DNA of 64,000 nucleotides, taken from positions 496,001 through 560,000 of the forward strand of contig WHVD01000020.1 in the NCBI GenBank assembly GCA_015178975.1. The letters run 5' to 3'. Positions within the stretch are counted from its first letter, which is position 1, and each line of letters begins with the position of its first letter. Origin of the DNA: Hysterangium stoloniferum. Lineage: Eukaryota > Basidiomycota > Agaricomycetes > Hysterangiales > Hysterangiaceae. Positions 45,420 to 56,345 of this stretch are shown in pieces. A program made the position numbers and the translations under genes. The notes beneath the pieces are model-generated. The model ran no database searches, was not told the origin of the DNA, and saw only the letters and a list, made by a program, of their open reading frames with translations.

Positions 45420-46480
45420 ACAAATGGGAGGCCCAGGAAGTCTAGAAAGACAAAGGGATAGTGATGGGAAGTCTGAAGACTTACAGGTGGAGGGCCCACA
45501 GGTTCTGAGGGTGTGAATAGAGGTATTTAACTAATCCAAGTACAGGGTAACTTAGTTGATTTTCTGATTGGATTGTAAATATAAATATGTCTAGTTTATA
45601 TAGATGAGTCATACTACAATCCTGGCAGAATGGGTAAACAAACAAATAGGTGAGGAATGGGGAATGGGCAGGGAAAGGGGGAGTCCAGGGAAAGTCCAAG
45701 ATAAATCCAGGAACATATGTATATACACATGGGACATACTAGTTTAACTGACAACCAGGTACCACAACTGATCAGGGCAGATACTTCATATATCATGAAA
45801 GCTGGGATCTCTAGGCAGGTTCCAGTCACTAATTGTATGAAAAGGGAGTGATGGAGGCATGTGAGGGAGGTCTGAGTGTTAAGATCTAAGCTGGGAAGAG
45901 GGGGGAATGCTCTAAGTCAGAGAGCTGATAATGGGAAATGAGTTAATTGGGGGGCTGATGATAGAGATCATACTAGTTGGGAGGTCCAACTCTATAACTG
46001 TAGTGGAGCTTGGCTTCAACGTATGTGTTGTACCCTCACACAAACTGTCAGGGTGCTCTGGTATTTCAAATAAAGCAGATAGTACAATATAAGTAAGAGT
46101 CAACACTTAGCTTGATCAATCAGATGGCCAAATCCCTAAGAGTCGAGAGGTAGAGGGTCATGGCTTGCCGAAGACCACTCTTTAAGAATATAGTGATGAG
46201 AGGGGAAAGTGAAAAACCAAGAGGGGCTAATCTAAGTCAACATTCAAACTGAAGAACTTAGTGTACATGAAAAGAGCTTTATACTACATTGAGATGGGTG
46301 ATTGGAAGGCTGATCAGAGAAGTGAAGTATAGGATGGATCAAAGGGAAGTGATAATGAGGTGGGGAGTGATAGTGTTATGACCCATTCCTGGATACTTCA
46401 ATCTTCCATAATTATCCATAACCTTCCAATCCAACTTCCATCCATGGAACATTTCTAGTTCCCATACTTCCAAACCTGAT
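45420..46480. other. Retroelement-like remnant, no gene
   Basis: Contains TTTTCTGATTGGATTGTA followed by AGTTTATATAGA, similar to the gypsy LTR at 16915-16960, the repeat shared with 13640-13830 (45970-46140) and the segment shared with 19600 (46230-46290). Several old LTR fragments appear stacked. Confidence 0.5.
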
Positions 46481-46730
46481 CCTTGTTCTGCATTTGGTAA
46501 CTTGTCAATCGACAAGTATTCATTTGTTTGCTTGTTGTATTCCCATTTTGAAATACTCCCTAATTTGTCTTATTATAATCCTAGTTTGTAGTACAATAAC
46601 AAAAGAACTTATATTAGTTTCCACAAATTTGTACTTTACCTTAGATCTGATACCGACTTAGTTTCTTATTCCTCCTTTCTTTCTATATGCTCAATATTTA
46701 AAACTCTTCAGAACTCTGAATATCCATATA

Positions 46731-46950
46731 CAGTGACCCAAAAAAGCATCTGGATGTTTGGCAAAATTGGAAAAAGGGGTTCACAGCTCCAGAAATAAAA
46801 TAGATAAAAATCTGAAAGAATCTGAAGTGAGAGGTATACATCTGACCTATATGATGACATAAGCATGACATCATAGCTTTCCTTATCAGGAGAGTGCAAA
46901 ATGAGCCATGGACATGGTGCATCTGGACACTTTTTTTGCTCTGTCAACTG
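46731..46950. mobile_element. Tc1/mariner-like MITE
   Basis: Left end TA-CAGTGACCCAAAAAAGCATC and right end GTCCAGATGC / GCAAAAAAAGTG in inverted orientation, about 220 bp, with TA at or next to both edges. CAGTGnCCCAAAAAAG-type ends are usual for Tc1/mariner elements. The TIRs are imperfect, so boundaries may be off by a few bases. Confidence 0.5.
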
Positions 46951-46994
46951 ATACATGAAACTCAACTAAGGTTCATATGACTGTGGGAATATAA

Positions 46995-48278
46995 TTGTAG
47001 TCCTTGTCGTCTCAAGCAACCTTTCGCAGCGAAGCCCAACCGAGTTGTGTAATTATACACCTTAGAGGTGTGTTACGGTTCCGACGGCGTCATACACCGT
47101 TCGATATATCTCATGCATTTTCATCTTGTTAGTTCTAGTGCTGAACAATAAAACTTTACACAGTCAGGATGGATGGAATGTGAAATCCAGTTGTGGGGAT
47201 ATCATTTGGTGGGATATATTCTCGTTAGTATTCATCGATGAGGAGACGCATACCGGCTGATTCCCTTTGCATTGAAAAGTTTCAGTGCTGCCATTCTGTC
47301 TGCAGAAAGTACGTTTAGTCTCGCATGGTCTTTCCCAAGAAGCATAATACTGATCCGCTTTCCCATCCGATCTATCAAGTAATATTACTGTGTCGGGTGA
47401 GTTCAAACCACTACTATAGCACCGATGTCCTTTGATTAATTCAACATCTAAAAAGGTTTACGCCGTTTACGGACATAATATCAAGTTACGGATTGTGCTA
47501 GCGACCTCGCTAGCACTGGGGTCACTTGTGTCTATGTTGCTTTTGTGCCTTGAAATACTTCCCAGTCAGTACTTATATACCACGACAAAGATATGGTCCA
47601 TCCAGTCCCTTACATGAAAGTTAGGGCTTGATGGGCTTGATGGAGGCATCGTTTGCAGCCTCGGGAACCCAGGTACCGCTGTAACGGCAAAAAGGTTTTG
47701 GTTGGGGATGCTGCCGTCGTTGATCAATGAAACGATTCTCTGCTTCCTCATGATACTGAAGGCCATTCAGAATTACCGAGATGAATATAAGGCTCCATTT
47801 TTGTCAGAGATGATACGTGATAGGTACGCACAGATTTCCAATTGCTTCTCTTGAAAGTGCGGGTATAGTTATACTGGTTGTCTAGCATTATTTACTTCGC
47901 TAGGTATGTTCGCACTCTTCCACGAGGCCGTTATCCCCGGTCTGTATTCTTTAACCTGTGTTACCAGTATTTTCGGTGCGCTACTTGTGGACGGCACCAT
48001 CTATTACCCCATAAACGAGGTTAAGACTCAGATCACGATGGTGTGAGTGGCAATTAATTTCACATGATCAAAACCAATAGGAGACTATGCATTTCAGATG
48101 GACAAGTATCATAGCGTGCACGATGGGATCCCGCCTGTTAATGAATATCATGCAATGGGCTGATATTTCTCAATCCTATCACCACTCAACGATGACATCC
48201 ATAAATTTTAAACGTTTCGACAGACTATCAGCTCATCAAAGTGGAGGACAAATGACCACTGATCCTGCTCATGGATGA
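46995..48278 (+). pseudogene. DUF6533-like gene copy D5 (5' truncated)
   Basis: Begins inside the gene at the intron before the fifth exon (CAAGCAACCTTTCGCAG). VYAVYGHNIKLRIVLATSLA ends in TGA after WSIQSLT as in D1 and D2. WFGMLPSLINETILC and the last exon GSRLLMNIMQWADISQ follow to 48278. The upstream exons are absent, replaced by repeat DNA. Confidence 0.75.
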
Positions 48279-48399
48279 GCCTCACGTGTTCCCCACTACT
48301 ATAAGGCGGTAATAGCGTAGTGCAATGTGAATCCTTGATTTGTTGTGTTCCCATGTCGGATGTTACTCGATCTTTATAGACCTTTGTATTTAATTTCTT

Positions 48400-48990
48400 T
48401 ATGGCGAATTGAGGCAGACTCGTTTCCACAGCATGGCGGACATTGATCACTCCGACGAAGGAATCAACTACAATAAAGTCTCGCACACCGCCGCGCCGCG
48501 TTCACCCTCACGGAGTTCACCCCTGTCATTCTCCACATCGGGGGATATCCTTCCCATCCTCGAACCACAGTCCGCAGCGAACGCAACGCCGTGGAAGGTC
48601 CTCCTCTTTGGAAGCGAATCAAAAGAGAATATAATATGTAAATCTGTATAATTCTTCTACTCGCTATTCGAGATGATCACTGACTGTTATACTAAACAAT
48701 TCACATGTAATTATTAAAATTTCGAATGCAGGATATCGAGATGCCGCTACATAGCATTAGCAAGCCGCCAACCTTCTATGCTGGAATATGATGGAGTCAT
48801 CGGGAATGTTTACTAACAGCGCATACTTCGTCCATGCAGCAGCAGAATGCGACACCCTCAGGCCGCTCAACCACCGCACCGCCACATGCCGCACCCTCGC
48901 CTCTCCCGAATCCCTCCCCCGCACATTGACAATTTTTTCTCAAGGGATCAACATCTGGTTCCTATTTTCTCCCCTGCTTCCAAAATCAAA
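48400..48990 (+). pseudogene. Saccharopine-reductase-like fragment after D5
   Basis: Same content as 29590-30200: [13 protein letters not shown] frame, PILEPQSAANATPWKVLLF, the GATATCGAGATGCCGC segment, TLRPLNHRTATCRTLASPES, then fusion to head sequence (TTGACAATTTTTTCTCAAGG). Confidence 0.75.
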
Positions 48991-49021
48991 GTGAAACGCG
49001 GGATTTTGCGTCAGGGAAGGA

Positions 49022-49161
49022 CATCAGTAAAATGGTATTAAACGCTGGGAGGATGTACTCCTATTCTGGGATGCTCCACATGCTCTACAACGTCCAAGAG
49101 CTTCCTAGAATGGGGGGATCTCCTCCGGGAGTTGTCCGGAACAAATACCATTTTACTGATG
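49022..49161 (+). mobile_element. Foldback MITE copy M2
   Basis: 140 bp, perfect 18-bp inverted ends CATCAGTAAAATGGTATT. Inserted in GGAAGGATATAGACC of the head segment. The left flank is GA and the right flank is GG, where the related copy M5 keeps GA on both sides, giving a 2-bp target duplication. Confidence 0.9.
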
Positions 49162-49393
49162 GGTATAGACCATGTGATGGAATTTTGTGTAATTTTCGGT
49201 GCTATAAAGTATAAGGGGGATTGAAATCAGCCCTCATGATCATGATAGTACTGTTTGATCGGTCGTCGCTCCTTTTTTGGCGCCGTGGGGCCTCAGTTGC
49301 GTTCCCGTCTCAGTCTTCCTATACACAATGATCTTAAAGTGCATCCAAGTTGCTATTATATACTAACTAGCCACAAGTTCCAGCCTAGGTACC

Positions 49394-49622
49394 ATGAGTC
49401 ATATTGTGCTTGCATCAGTAAAATGGTATTAAACGCTGGGAGGAGGTACCACTATTCTGGGATGCTCCACATGCTCCACAACGTCCAGGATCATCCTAGA
49501 ATGGGGGGATCTCCTCCGGGAGCCGTCCGGAACAAATACCATTTTACTGATGTTCCAACAGTGTTCGTGGACCAGCTGAGAGTGAATGAACCCCACAGTC
49601 TTCCTCCTGATAGTTCAGTAGC
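49394..49622 (+). pseudogene. DUF6533-like first exon, copy D5b, split by M3
   Basis: MSHIVL, interrupted by the MITE, then PTVFVDQLRVNE and intron sequence, ending at about 49622 where unrelated DNA starts. Only the 5' end of the next module is present. Confidence 0.75.
49413..49552 (+). mobile_element. Foldback MITE copy M3
   Basis: 140 bp with perfect 18-bp TIRs. The empty site GTGCTTCCAAC is seen in D3 and D4. Inserted in exon 1 of D5b, at the same position as M4 in D6, so the insertion predates that duplication. Confidence 0.92.
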
Positions 49623-49873
49623 GGGTGATCAGTGGGCAATTAGTTTAAGGTCATTACAAAAGTTAGGGTTTTATTTTATTTTTAAACCTATGTTCAAACT
49701 TGAGGTTTCTATAAGGGGTAGACATTTGTCTGGACTTAGAATAAAAACTCTGGTAAAAGTGTGTCCTAAACAACAAGTTCAGATCATGTCTAAAATTGAA
49801 GTAATAACTGAGTTCCTTAAAATTTTGTAAACAGGTTTAGATAATATTTTAGTGCCGCTTTAAATCCTGATGT
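49623..49873. other. Spacer, nothing recognised
   Basis: AT-rich sequence between the truncated module and the TIR element. Open in the plus strand (end of a frame stopping at 49830) but without similarity I can name. Confidence 0.5.
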
Positions 49874-50351
49874 GTGAGTTGGGGTAAAACATCGGCAGTT
49901 TAGTTTCCATTGACACATTTCAATTCATGCAATTAATCCGTGGCATGGAAACGGCCGCTATTAGGGAGCCATCGAAGGAGCACATTGAGGTGAGACACAG
50001 CACTGGGGATCGGGTCCCTATGTTGCAGCTCGTTACTAGCAACAGTCTCACATTAAAATCACAAAACGCCGCATGGAAAAGCGTGAATTGCATTGATAGT
50101 GGCTGGGGCACACACCACAAATGGATTAGCTCCGTTTTTCCTGTACTTATCACTTATAATCAGAATTTCTCCGTCTGACCTCAGCCAAGGACCACATTAT
50201 AGACAGTCATGGGGCACGGAGGACTATAAGCACCAGGAAAAGCGGGCTGCAGTAATAAATAAGCCTATTGTCATCCTGATGTTGAAAATAAATGTGTCAA
50301 TTTGAAATGTGTCAATGGAAACTAAACTGCCGATTTTTTACCCCGACTCAC
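49874..50351. mobile_element. 478-bp TIR element
   Basis: Ends are inverted repeats of about 50 bp (GTGAGTTGGGGTAAAACATC / complementary at 50302-50351) with about two mismatches. No transposase. It abuts the promoter region of peptide gene P2. A copy lacking the second terminus is at 63097-63487. Target duplication was not resolved. Confidence 0.75.
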
Positions 50352-50421
50352 GTGTTGAATCCCCCAAAGGTAGCGAACCCCATGGCACAATGTATCATGT
50401 GTTCAGCTGATTCGAACTTGA

Positions 50422-50429
50422 TATAAATA
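50422..50429 (+). promoter_or_regulatory. TATA box of peptide gene P2
   Basis: TATAAATA, 76 bp before the ATG at 50505. The surrounding 90 bp, including CATTTATACAACATAAACCC, are conserved in front of P1 and P3. Confidence 0.7.
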
Positions 50430-50504
50430 CCAAGTACAAGAAAGCCCATTTATACAACATAAACCCAGTTGATCCATTTGTGATAAGTATCTCCACCAGC
50501 CACC

Positions 50505-50679
50505 ATGCAATTGACCGTTTTCACCGTCATTCTCGCCGTTTTGCTCCTTCCCTTTGTTTCTTCCAGTCCCACTCCTCCTAGTGAGTTATTTCTCCTCGTA
50601 AGAGATGTACCCCTTAGACTTAGCACAAGCAGATTTGAACGAAGCCCGCCAAGACGGCCAGGGCCACAAGGACTACTAG
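50505..50679 (+). CDS. Predicted 40-aa secreted peptide, copy P2
   Basis: Exons 50505-50580 and 50633-50679, intron 50581-50632 (52 bp, GTGAGT...AAGCAG). The spliced frame is intact: signal peptide MQLTVFTVILAVLLLPFVSS, then PTPPNLNEARQDGQGHKDY. The ATG is in a CCACCATG context with a TATA box 76 bp upstream. If unspliced, a 60-codon ORF exists, but it loses the C-terminal similarity to P1 and P3. The gene lies next to the 478-bp TIR element, divergent from the 120-aa gene. The mature part is charged, lacks Cys and is too short for an enzyme; a signalling or effector role is only a guess. Confidence 0.68.
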
Positions 50680-51054
50680 AATTTTAATTCTGACGCCGAG
50701 ATATGGTGCAATTTCCATGTACATATTCGGTCCGAAGGTGGGCTTTGATTCATACTTCTAACTTGAATTCGCAGGCTGACCTTCTCGATCTAGTCACTTT
50801 CTGTTGAAGTATTGATGGAGTACATCGTTGTTTCGAGTTGCCTCGCTCGTTCTGCGTTATGACATTCTTTAGTTTGGTGGAATGGTTGATTATGTGAACG
50901 AGCTTGTTTTAGCCTCTCAACCGCACATCGTAAAACTCTTCCAAGTAAGCGAAAGATGAAAAGGGTAAATATGACTTTCCCATAGAAAAGAAACCTGGTC
51001 GAATTCGACTTCTCAATTGGTGTTTATTTATTTGTTATTATTCCATTTCATATC

Positions 51055-51479
51055 TTACGAGAGCGTTACCTGACGTAAACAACACATTTGCTGAAGTAAT
51101 TTGAAGTTTCCTTTCTCAACGTTACTAAGCATTTGTATTGAACACGCTGATGTCTCAAGTGCTAGGGCAAGATCCCTTTGAACCGACTGGAGTCGTCGAT
51201 GAAACATTAGCCACCTTGGTACCGCCCCGGCATCCGATGGAAGTTGTGGGAGAGTGAACAGAGACGTGGGCAGGTCAGCCAACATCCTTCTCTTAACACA
51301 GTGCGTTTCAGCATGATCTAACGAACTGGAAAACAGTTTCTTCAGCCTAGTGGCAGGAAAGGGATAGTAGGGACCTTACCTTCTGAATCCGATAGAGGTG
51401 CCCGGTGCTGTCCGTTGGCCAGCTTCTCGAAATGAAGCGATGAAATAGAAGAAAAAAGAGAATCAAATTTCGAAGACAT
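51055..51479 (-). CDS. Unrecognised 120-aa protein, left-arm copy
   Basis: Minus strand, exon 51479-51380, intron 51379-51318 (62 bp, GTAAGG...TTAG), exon 51317-51055; 120 aa. It begins MSSKFDSLFSSISSLHFEKL and continues with MLADLPTSLFTLPQLPSDAG, RWLMFHRRLQSVQRDLALAL and ends LRQVTLS. The intron position and phase are identical in the right-arm copy (61951-62375) and both frames are free of stops. No known domain; the middle is likely helical. The last seven residues follow a possible GTAACG donor, so a further exon cannot be excluded. Confidence 0.6.
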
Positions 51480-51676
51480 ACATGGATCTTTTACCAACAC
51501 GCATTAACTCCTCAAATACACAGTCCTCACAGGAGTAACTCTCGCTTTCTGTCCCTAACAAGGGATGTACCGTTCGATCCAATCTCCGTCATACCGCCGT
51601 CGTCAAATATTTTTAATTTGGGTACCAAGGAGCGGGCTTCGGGGACATCTTTATATCTGGTGTCCTTGTAGGGTTG

Positions 51677-51936
51677 GCGCAAGGAATAAGGGAGGGGTCA
51701 ATCATGTAGGAAACACCGAGTTACAGTGGGGGGCGCTTGAGCCGTTGGCGGTAGACTCGGTGAGTGGGAATTGAACGGTGTGAAATAAAATTCAAACGGA
51801 TACGAGTGCTACAGAAACAAAGGACATGGGCAGAAGAGAAGGGGAATTATATTTGACATAAACTGATAATATTGGCTTTAGAAACGGACTCTACGCGGCG
51901 AGTACTCATACCCTTGCATACAATATGATGTGATCA
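51677..51936 (+). repeat. Segment Q, copy 2
   Basis: AAGGAATAAGGGAGGGGTC to GATGTGATCAC, nearly identical to 35018-35277 and, reversed, to 61505-61735. It has no coding potential that I recognise. Confidence 0.8.
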
Positions 51937-52073
51937 CATGAAAAGACTCATGCGGACGGAATAGAAGAGCAATGTGGCATGGAACAACTGAATGGCAAAA
52001 GGTTATACCAAAGTGGAAGTGTTAAGATGGGAAAGGGGAAAGAGGGGTGGGGGACCAAAAGGTCATTATGTAC

Positions 52074-52337
52074 TCAACCAGCAATTCCAGTTACTAAAAG
52101 ACAAGTGGAGCTTGATTTCAGCAAAGCATTGTCCCGACGAGCAAACCTCTGTGTCTCCGCCTCTACATGTATAGTCTCAAGAAGCCTGTCGCGAGTAGGA
52201 GAACTATGGGAACTGAAAGATTCAACATCGAGTCCTTTTGTAGCTTTTAACCTCCGAATATTCACAGGCACACGGCTCGGTTGAATAGTATAGGAGTAAT
52301 TATTGGGCCTCGCTACGTATATTTCTGCGTCCCACAT
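52074..52337 (-). CDS. Conserved 87-codon ORF, left arm (hypothetical)
   Basis: MWDAEIYVARPNNYSYTIQP, then PVNIRRLKATKGLD and SSTCLLVTG. It is open in both inverted-repeat arms (also 61102-61365) with about 90% identity. Unrecognised; may be an exon of a larger gene. Conservation could simply reflect the age of the duplication. Confidence 0.35.
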   Translation of the reverse strand: MWDAEIYVARPNNYSYTIQPSRVPVNIRRLKATKGLDVESFSSHSSPTRDRLLETIHVEAETQRFARRDNALLKSSSTCLLVTGIAG

Positions 52338-52339
52338 CT

Positions 52340-53555
52340 CTTCATCTCACGAAGCTTCAAGCTCAGACATCAACTGGTTAAATGTGCATAGCCTAGAACA
52401 CAGTGGTCTCTAAGCAACCTATGAATGTGTTAAATACAATCGCCTGCCGTATGACAAAACATTCGAGATTGATCGGTATATCGCTGAGTCTTACAGCACG
52501 TTCATGTGGCGTATTTTATATCTTTGATATGACCTTTTGTAGACTACTGCATTTATTCAACACAAGCTGATATCTTCAATAGCCTCTCACATGAAGATCT
52601 GGAGAGAGCTAAGGTGAATGGCGGGTACGTCAATTCTCTCGATAGCTTCTTATCCCTTTTCTGCCTTTCTCACGACCGTGAGTGATTCAAGTCATTTCTC
52701 AAATCAATAAGTGTTGAACCCACCCATTCTTATTAGTGTAGAAGCTCTGAAAAGAATTCACGAAAACCCGGAGGTATACACATAATGGAACAGGCATTCA
52801 AGTGGTGTTTATTATATCTATCTTTGACTCCTACCTTCATCCAACGAAAGCTAAAATTTCCAACAGCCCCTCATATGGGGGGAGGCGTCGACGAGGCTTA
52901 AGATGAGGTATGAGGTGTAGATGGTCTTAGATCTTCCTTAGTTTGTTGATTTTCATCGATCCATGTTTAATCGATCCTGAGAACTGGCAAGAAAACAAAA
53001 TTTATTTGCGAAGCCAGCTCTCTCTTGCATGACCCGACAAAGAAGTAGGCAGTGTTCAAGCCGGCGCAAACAGATACATAATATGGGATAGCAGTAGGGC
53101 GGGAAAATAAAAATATAAAGTGTCAAAGCCTTTATGGCTATTGACTCTATGTGAGATGAGAAGGACACGAGGGAAGGGGAAGGGGAACACAACATGTATA
53201 GGGAATAGGAAAAATAGAAGAAGTCATAAAGGAACAATGTGAACAACAGACTAGATGGAGAAAGGGATATGTGAATCGCCCATCTCCATACATTAGACCA
53301 CGCACAAAGTCGTGCTTTGTCCCCATCATATATTCACCCAATAAGAAACCAATTCAATTATCAACAGCAGAATTCTCGCTTGCAATGGCTGTGCAAAATA
53401 TCCATGTGAGTCACCATCCGAGATGTTACCACCTGGCACAGATAGGCAGCAAAGGGGATGTCTGAAAACAGATGTCGAAATGGTTCAGTGACTAATTATA
53501 TGCATTTCAAACCCTAAAAATATTCACAATGCATTCAAGACAACTCAGAGTACAG
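52340..53555. other. Inverted-repeat arm DNA, no clear gene
   Basis: Mirrors 60100-61090. A small ORF pair is kept in both arms (53271-53465 plus strand, 60152-60379 minus strand, RPSPYIRPRTKSCFVPIIYS), but coding status is unproven. Confidence 0.45.
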
Positions 53556-53559
53556 CTCA

Positions 53560-53765
53560 TAAGATACATTGGCCATCTGTGGGACGAAGATATATGGTCG
53601 GGGAGCATAGCTCATGGAGGAAATAGTGACGACTGGTAATAACAAGCAAAGATGCAAGTTTCCCCGGGGTCGCTAGCACGATAAGTAACTTGCTATTCGG
53701 TCGGTAACGAAGGAAACCTCTTTGGATTTGACTTGATAATAAAAGCATCGATACCTACTGCTTGG
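53560..53765 (-). pseudogene. Diverged DUF6533 exon relic
   Basis: Minus-strand sequence VSFV/RYRPNSKLLIVLATP aligns with VYAVYGHNNKLRIVLATS of the other copies but is much more diverged. A matching relic is at 59890-60090 in the other arm, at the inner end of each arm. Confidence 0.6.
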
Positions 53766-53831
53766 AACAGACCATGCGAAGCTCAACGTCCCTTCTGCAG
53801 ATGGAGCAGCAGCACTGGGCCTTTTACAATG

Positions 53832-55340
53832 CTAAACCCCCAGTTTCAAGAGAAGTAATTGGAACGTGTGCTTACCTATCACGTATCATCCCTGACAACA
53901 TTGGAACCCTATATTCATCTCGGTAATTCTAAATGGCCCTCAGTATCATGAGGAAGCACAGAATTGTTTCATTGATCAACGACGGCAGGATCCCGAACCA
54001 AACTTTTTGTGCCGTTACAGTGGTACCTCGGCTCCCCAGGTTGCAACCGAAGACTTCAGAAGAGGATTCAAGACTTACTTGGCATGTAAGGGATTGGATG
54101 GACCATATCTTTCTCGTCACATATAAGTACTGACCGGAAGGTATTTCAAGGCTCATAACGAAGATAGACGCAAGTGCCCCCAGTGCTAACGAGGTCGCTA
54201 TCACAATACGTGACTTGTTATTATGTCCGTAAACGGCGTAAACCTTTTTGGATCTTGAATTAAGTAAAGGACATCAGTACTATAGTAGCGGCTTGAACTC
54301 ACCCGACATAGTAATATTACTTGATGAATCAGATGGGAAGGCGTGTCAACATCACGCTTCTTGTGAAAAGCCATGCGAGATTAAACGTACTTTCTGCAGA
54401 CAGAACGGCAGCACTGAGACTTTTCCAATGCAAAGGGAATCTGCCGGTATACCTCTCCTCATCAATGAATACTAACGAGAATATATCCCACCAAATGAAA
54501 TAACCACAACTGTATTTCACAGCCCATCCATCCTCACTGTGGAGTGTTGTATTAATCAGCGCTAGAACTACCAAGATGAAAATGGATGAGATATATCGAA
54601 CGATGTATGACGCAGTCAGAACCCTAACACACCTCTAAGGTGGATAATTACCTATTTGGCCTGGTTCCGCTGCGAAAAATTACGTAAAATAACAAGGATT
54701 ACAATGATATCATAGCGGTTCTAGTCACCAGAAAAGTCGAAAATAGCTATGAAGAGTCCTAGATACCGGACATAAACCAGGATCAATGTTATGGTAATAC
54801 AATATAGCTCCAGAACGATGTAGCTCACGAAAAGATAGGCATTTTCCCAGTGACCACCGTTGTTGCCACACAGATTTCTGTAGGGCGTGATATGTGAGAA
54901 ACAGATGTCTCGATATTACATCAACGGACTTCGTGGTGAATAGTCAATGCTAAACATACAAAGGGGATGACGTATTAATTTCTAGCACGGTTGCAGTAAA
55001 ATTCTGGCTTTACCATAATCATACACCATTACTACTATTGCCGCTGGATCTGAATATTGGACGGAAACATCTGGAACAAGATAAGATGTGATAATCGATA
55101 ATCCCCCCAACAATTCTGAACTATCAGGAGGAAAAATGTGGGACTCACTCGCTCTCAGCTGGTCCACGAACACTGTTGGAACATCAGTAAAATGGTATTT
55201 GTTCCGGACGTCTCCCGGAGGAGATCCCCCCATTCTAGGATGATCCTGGACGTTGTGGAGCGTGGGGAGCATCCCAGAATCGTGGTACCTCCTTCCAGCG
55301 TTTAATACCATTTTACTGATGCAAGCACAATATGACTCAT
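53832..55340 (-). pseudogene. DUF6533-like gene copy D6 (inverted, 3' truncated)
   Basis: Starts MSHIVL at 55340, interrupted by MITE M4, then PTVFVDQLRASE, SVQYSDPAAIVVMVYDYG and later VYAVYGHNNKSRIVIATSLA. Unlike D1-D5 it keeps TGC (Cys) after WSIQSLT, so the frame continues openly through EVFGCNLGSRGTTVTAQKVW and FGILPSLINETILCFLMILR. The last exons are missing from about 53832. This copy is the best guide to the ancestral protein in this region. Confidence 0.75.
55182..55321 (-). mobile_element. Foldback MITE copy M4
   Basis: 140 bp, perfect 18-bp TIRs, inserted in exon 1 of D6 at the same site as M3. Confidence 0.92.
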
Positions 55341-55573
55341 GGTACCTAGGCTGGAACTTGTGGCTAGTTAGTATATAATAGCAACTTGGATGCACTTTAA
55401 GATCATTGTGTATTAGGAAGACTGAGACGGGAACGCAACTGAGGCCCCACGGCGCCAGAAAAGGAGCGACGACCGATCAAACAGTGCTATCACGATCATG
55501 AGGGCTGATTTCAATCCCCCTTGTACTTTATAACACCGAAAATTACACAAAATTCCATCACATGGTCTATATC

Positions 55574-55713
55574 CATCAGTAAAATGGTATTTGTTCCGGA
55601 CGGCTCCCGGAGGAGATCCCCCCATTCTAGGAAGCTCCTGGACGTTGTGGAGCGTGTGGAGCATCCCAGAATAGGGGTATGTCCTCCCAGCGTTTAATCC
55701 CATTTTACTGATG
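55574..55713 (-). mobile_element. Foldback MITE copy M5
   Basis: 140 bp. On the minus strand flanks GGAAGGA and GATATAGACC give a clean GA 2-bp target duplication relative to the empty site GGAAGGATATAGACC. Same insertion as M2. Confidence 0.92.
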
Positions 55714-55729
55714 TCCTTCCATGACGCAA

Positions 55730-56065
55730 AATCCCGCGTTTCACTTTTATTTTGGAAGCAGTGAAGAAAATAGGAACCACATGCTGATCCCTTGAGAAAA
55801 AATTGTCAATGTGCGGGGGAGGGATTCGGGAGAGGCGAGGGTGCGGCATGTGGCGGTGCGGTGGTTGAGCGGCCTGAGGGTGTTGCACTCTGCTGCTGCA
55901 CGGACGAAGTATGCGCTGTTTACGCTAGATGATTTGAACGAGAAACCCCGGTGCCTACGACCTCTATTCCATCAAGACCATTGGAGAGATTCATGACAAA
56001 GGCCGAAAGGTGCGTGAGGGGCGGGAATGTATTCAAAGTCAGGCGCGTTTAACTTATATGATAAC
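55730..56065. pseudogene. Saccharopine-reductase-like fragments joined head-to-head
   Basis: 55730-55920 is the NTLSPLNHRTATCRTLASPE fragment on the minus strand. At about 55920 it switches to the plus-strand TLDDLNEKPRCL and HDKGRKVREG fragment (55920-56065). An inversion breakpoint lies at the junction. Confidence 0.7.
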
Positions 56066-56345
56066 GCTCCACTCGTTAATGAATTGTATTCTATCTCCAA
56101 TCCCCCTATCTGAAGTTATTTGTGGATAAGGACATACCACCTGCTTCTGAGTCAGTTGTCAGGATTTGGATTGAGCCCGACAAATTAATTGGGGACTCAT
56201 AAACAAATAAAAATCCGACGCATTATGGGCACCTTACACTCTTTTTAATGTCTCTGTAATTATTGCTAAGGATCCGTAAAACCAGTGAAGCCAAGTCGAA
56301 ACTCCGACCAGATAGCACTTAGGACCTGGTCTCGAGTCACCTACG

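Larger units (their letters stand above)
49874..53765 (+). repeat. Large inverted repeat, left arm
   Basis: Order: TIR element, P2, 120-aa gene, segment Q, conserved ORFs, DUF6533 relic. The reverse order is found at about 59890-63487. Similarity is high but with scattered substitutions and small indels, so the duplication is not very recent. Confidence 0.8.

Noticed and set aside
49032-49830. ORFs spanning the foldback MITEs
   Set aside because: They are created by the MITE sequence (NAGRRYHYSGMLH) and run into unrelated DNA.
49927-50178. ORFs within the 478-bp TIR element
   Set aside because: Short, not conserved between the two copies beyond nucleotide similarity, and no transposase motif.
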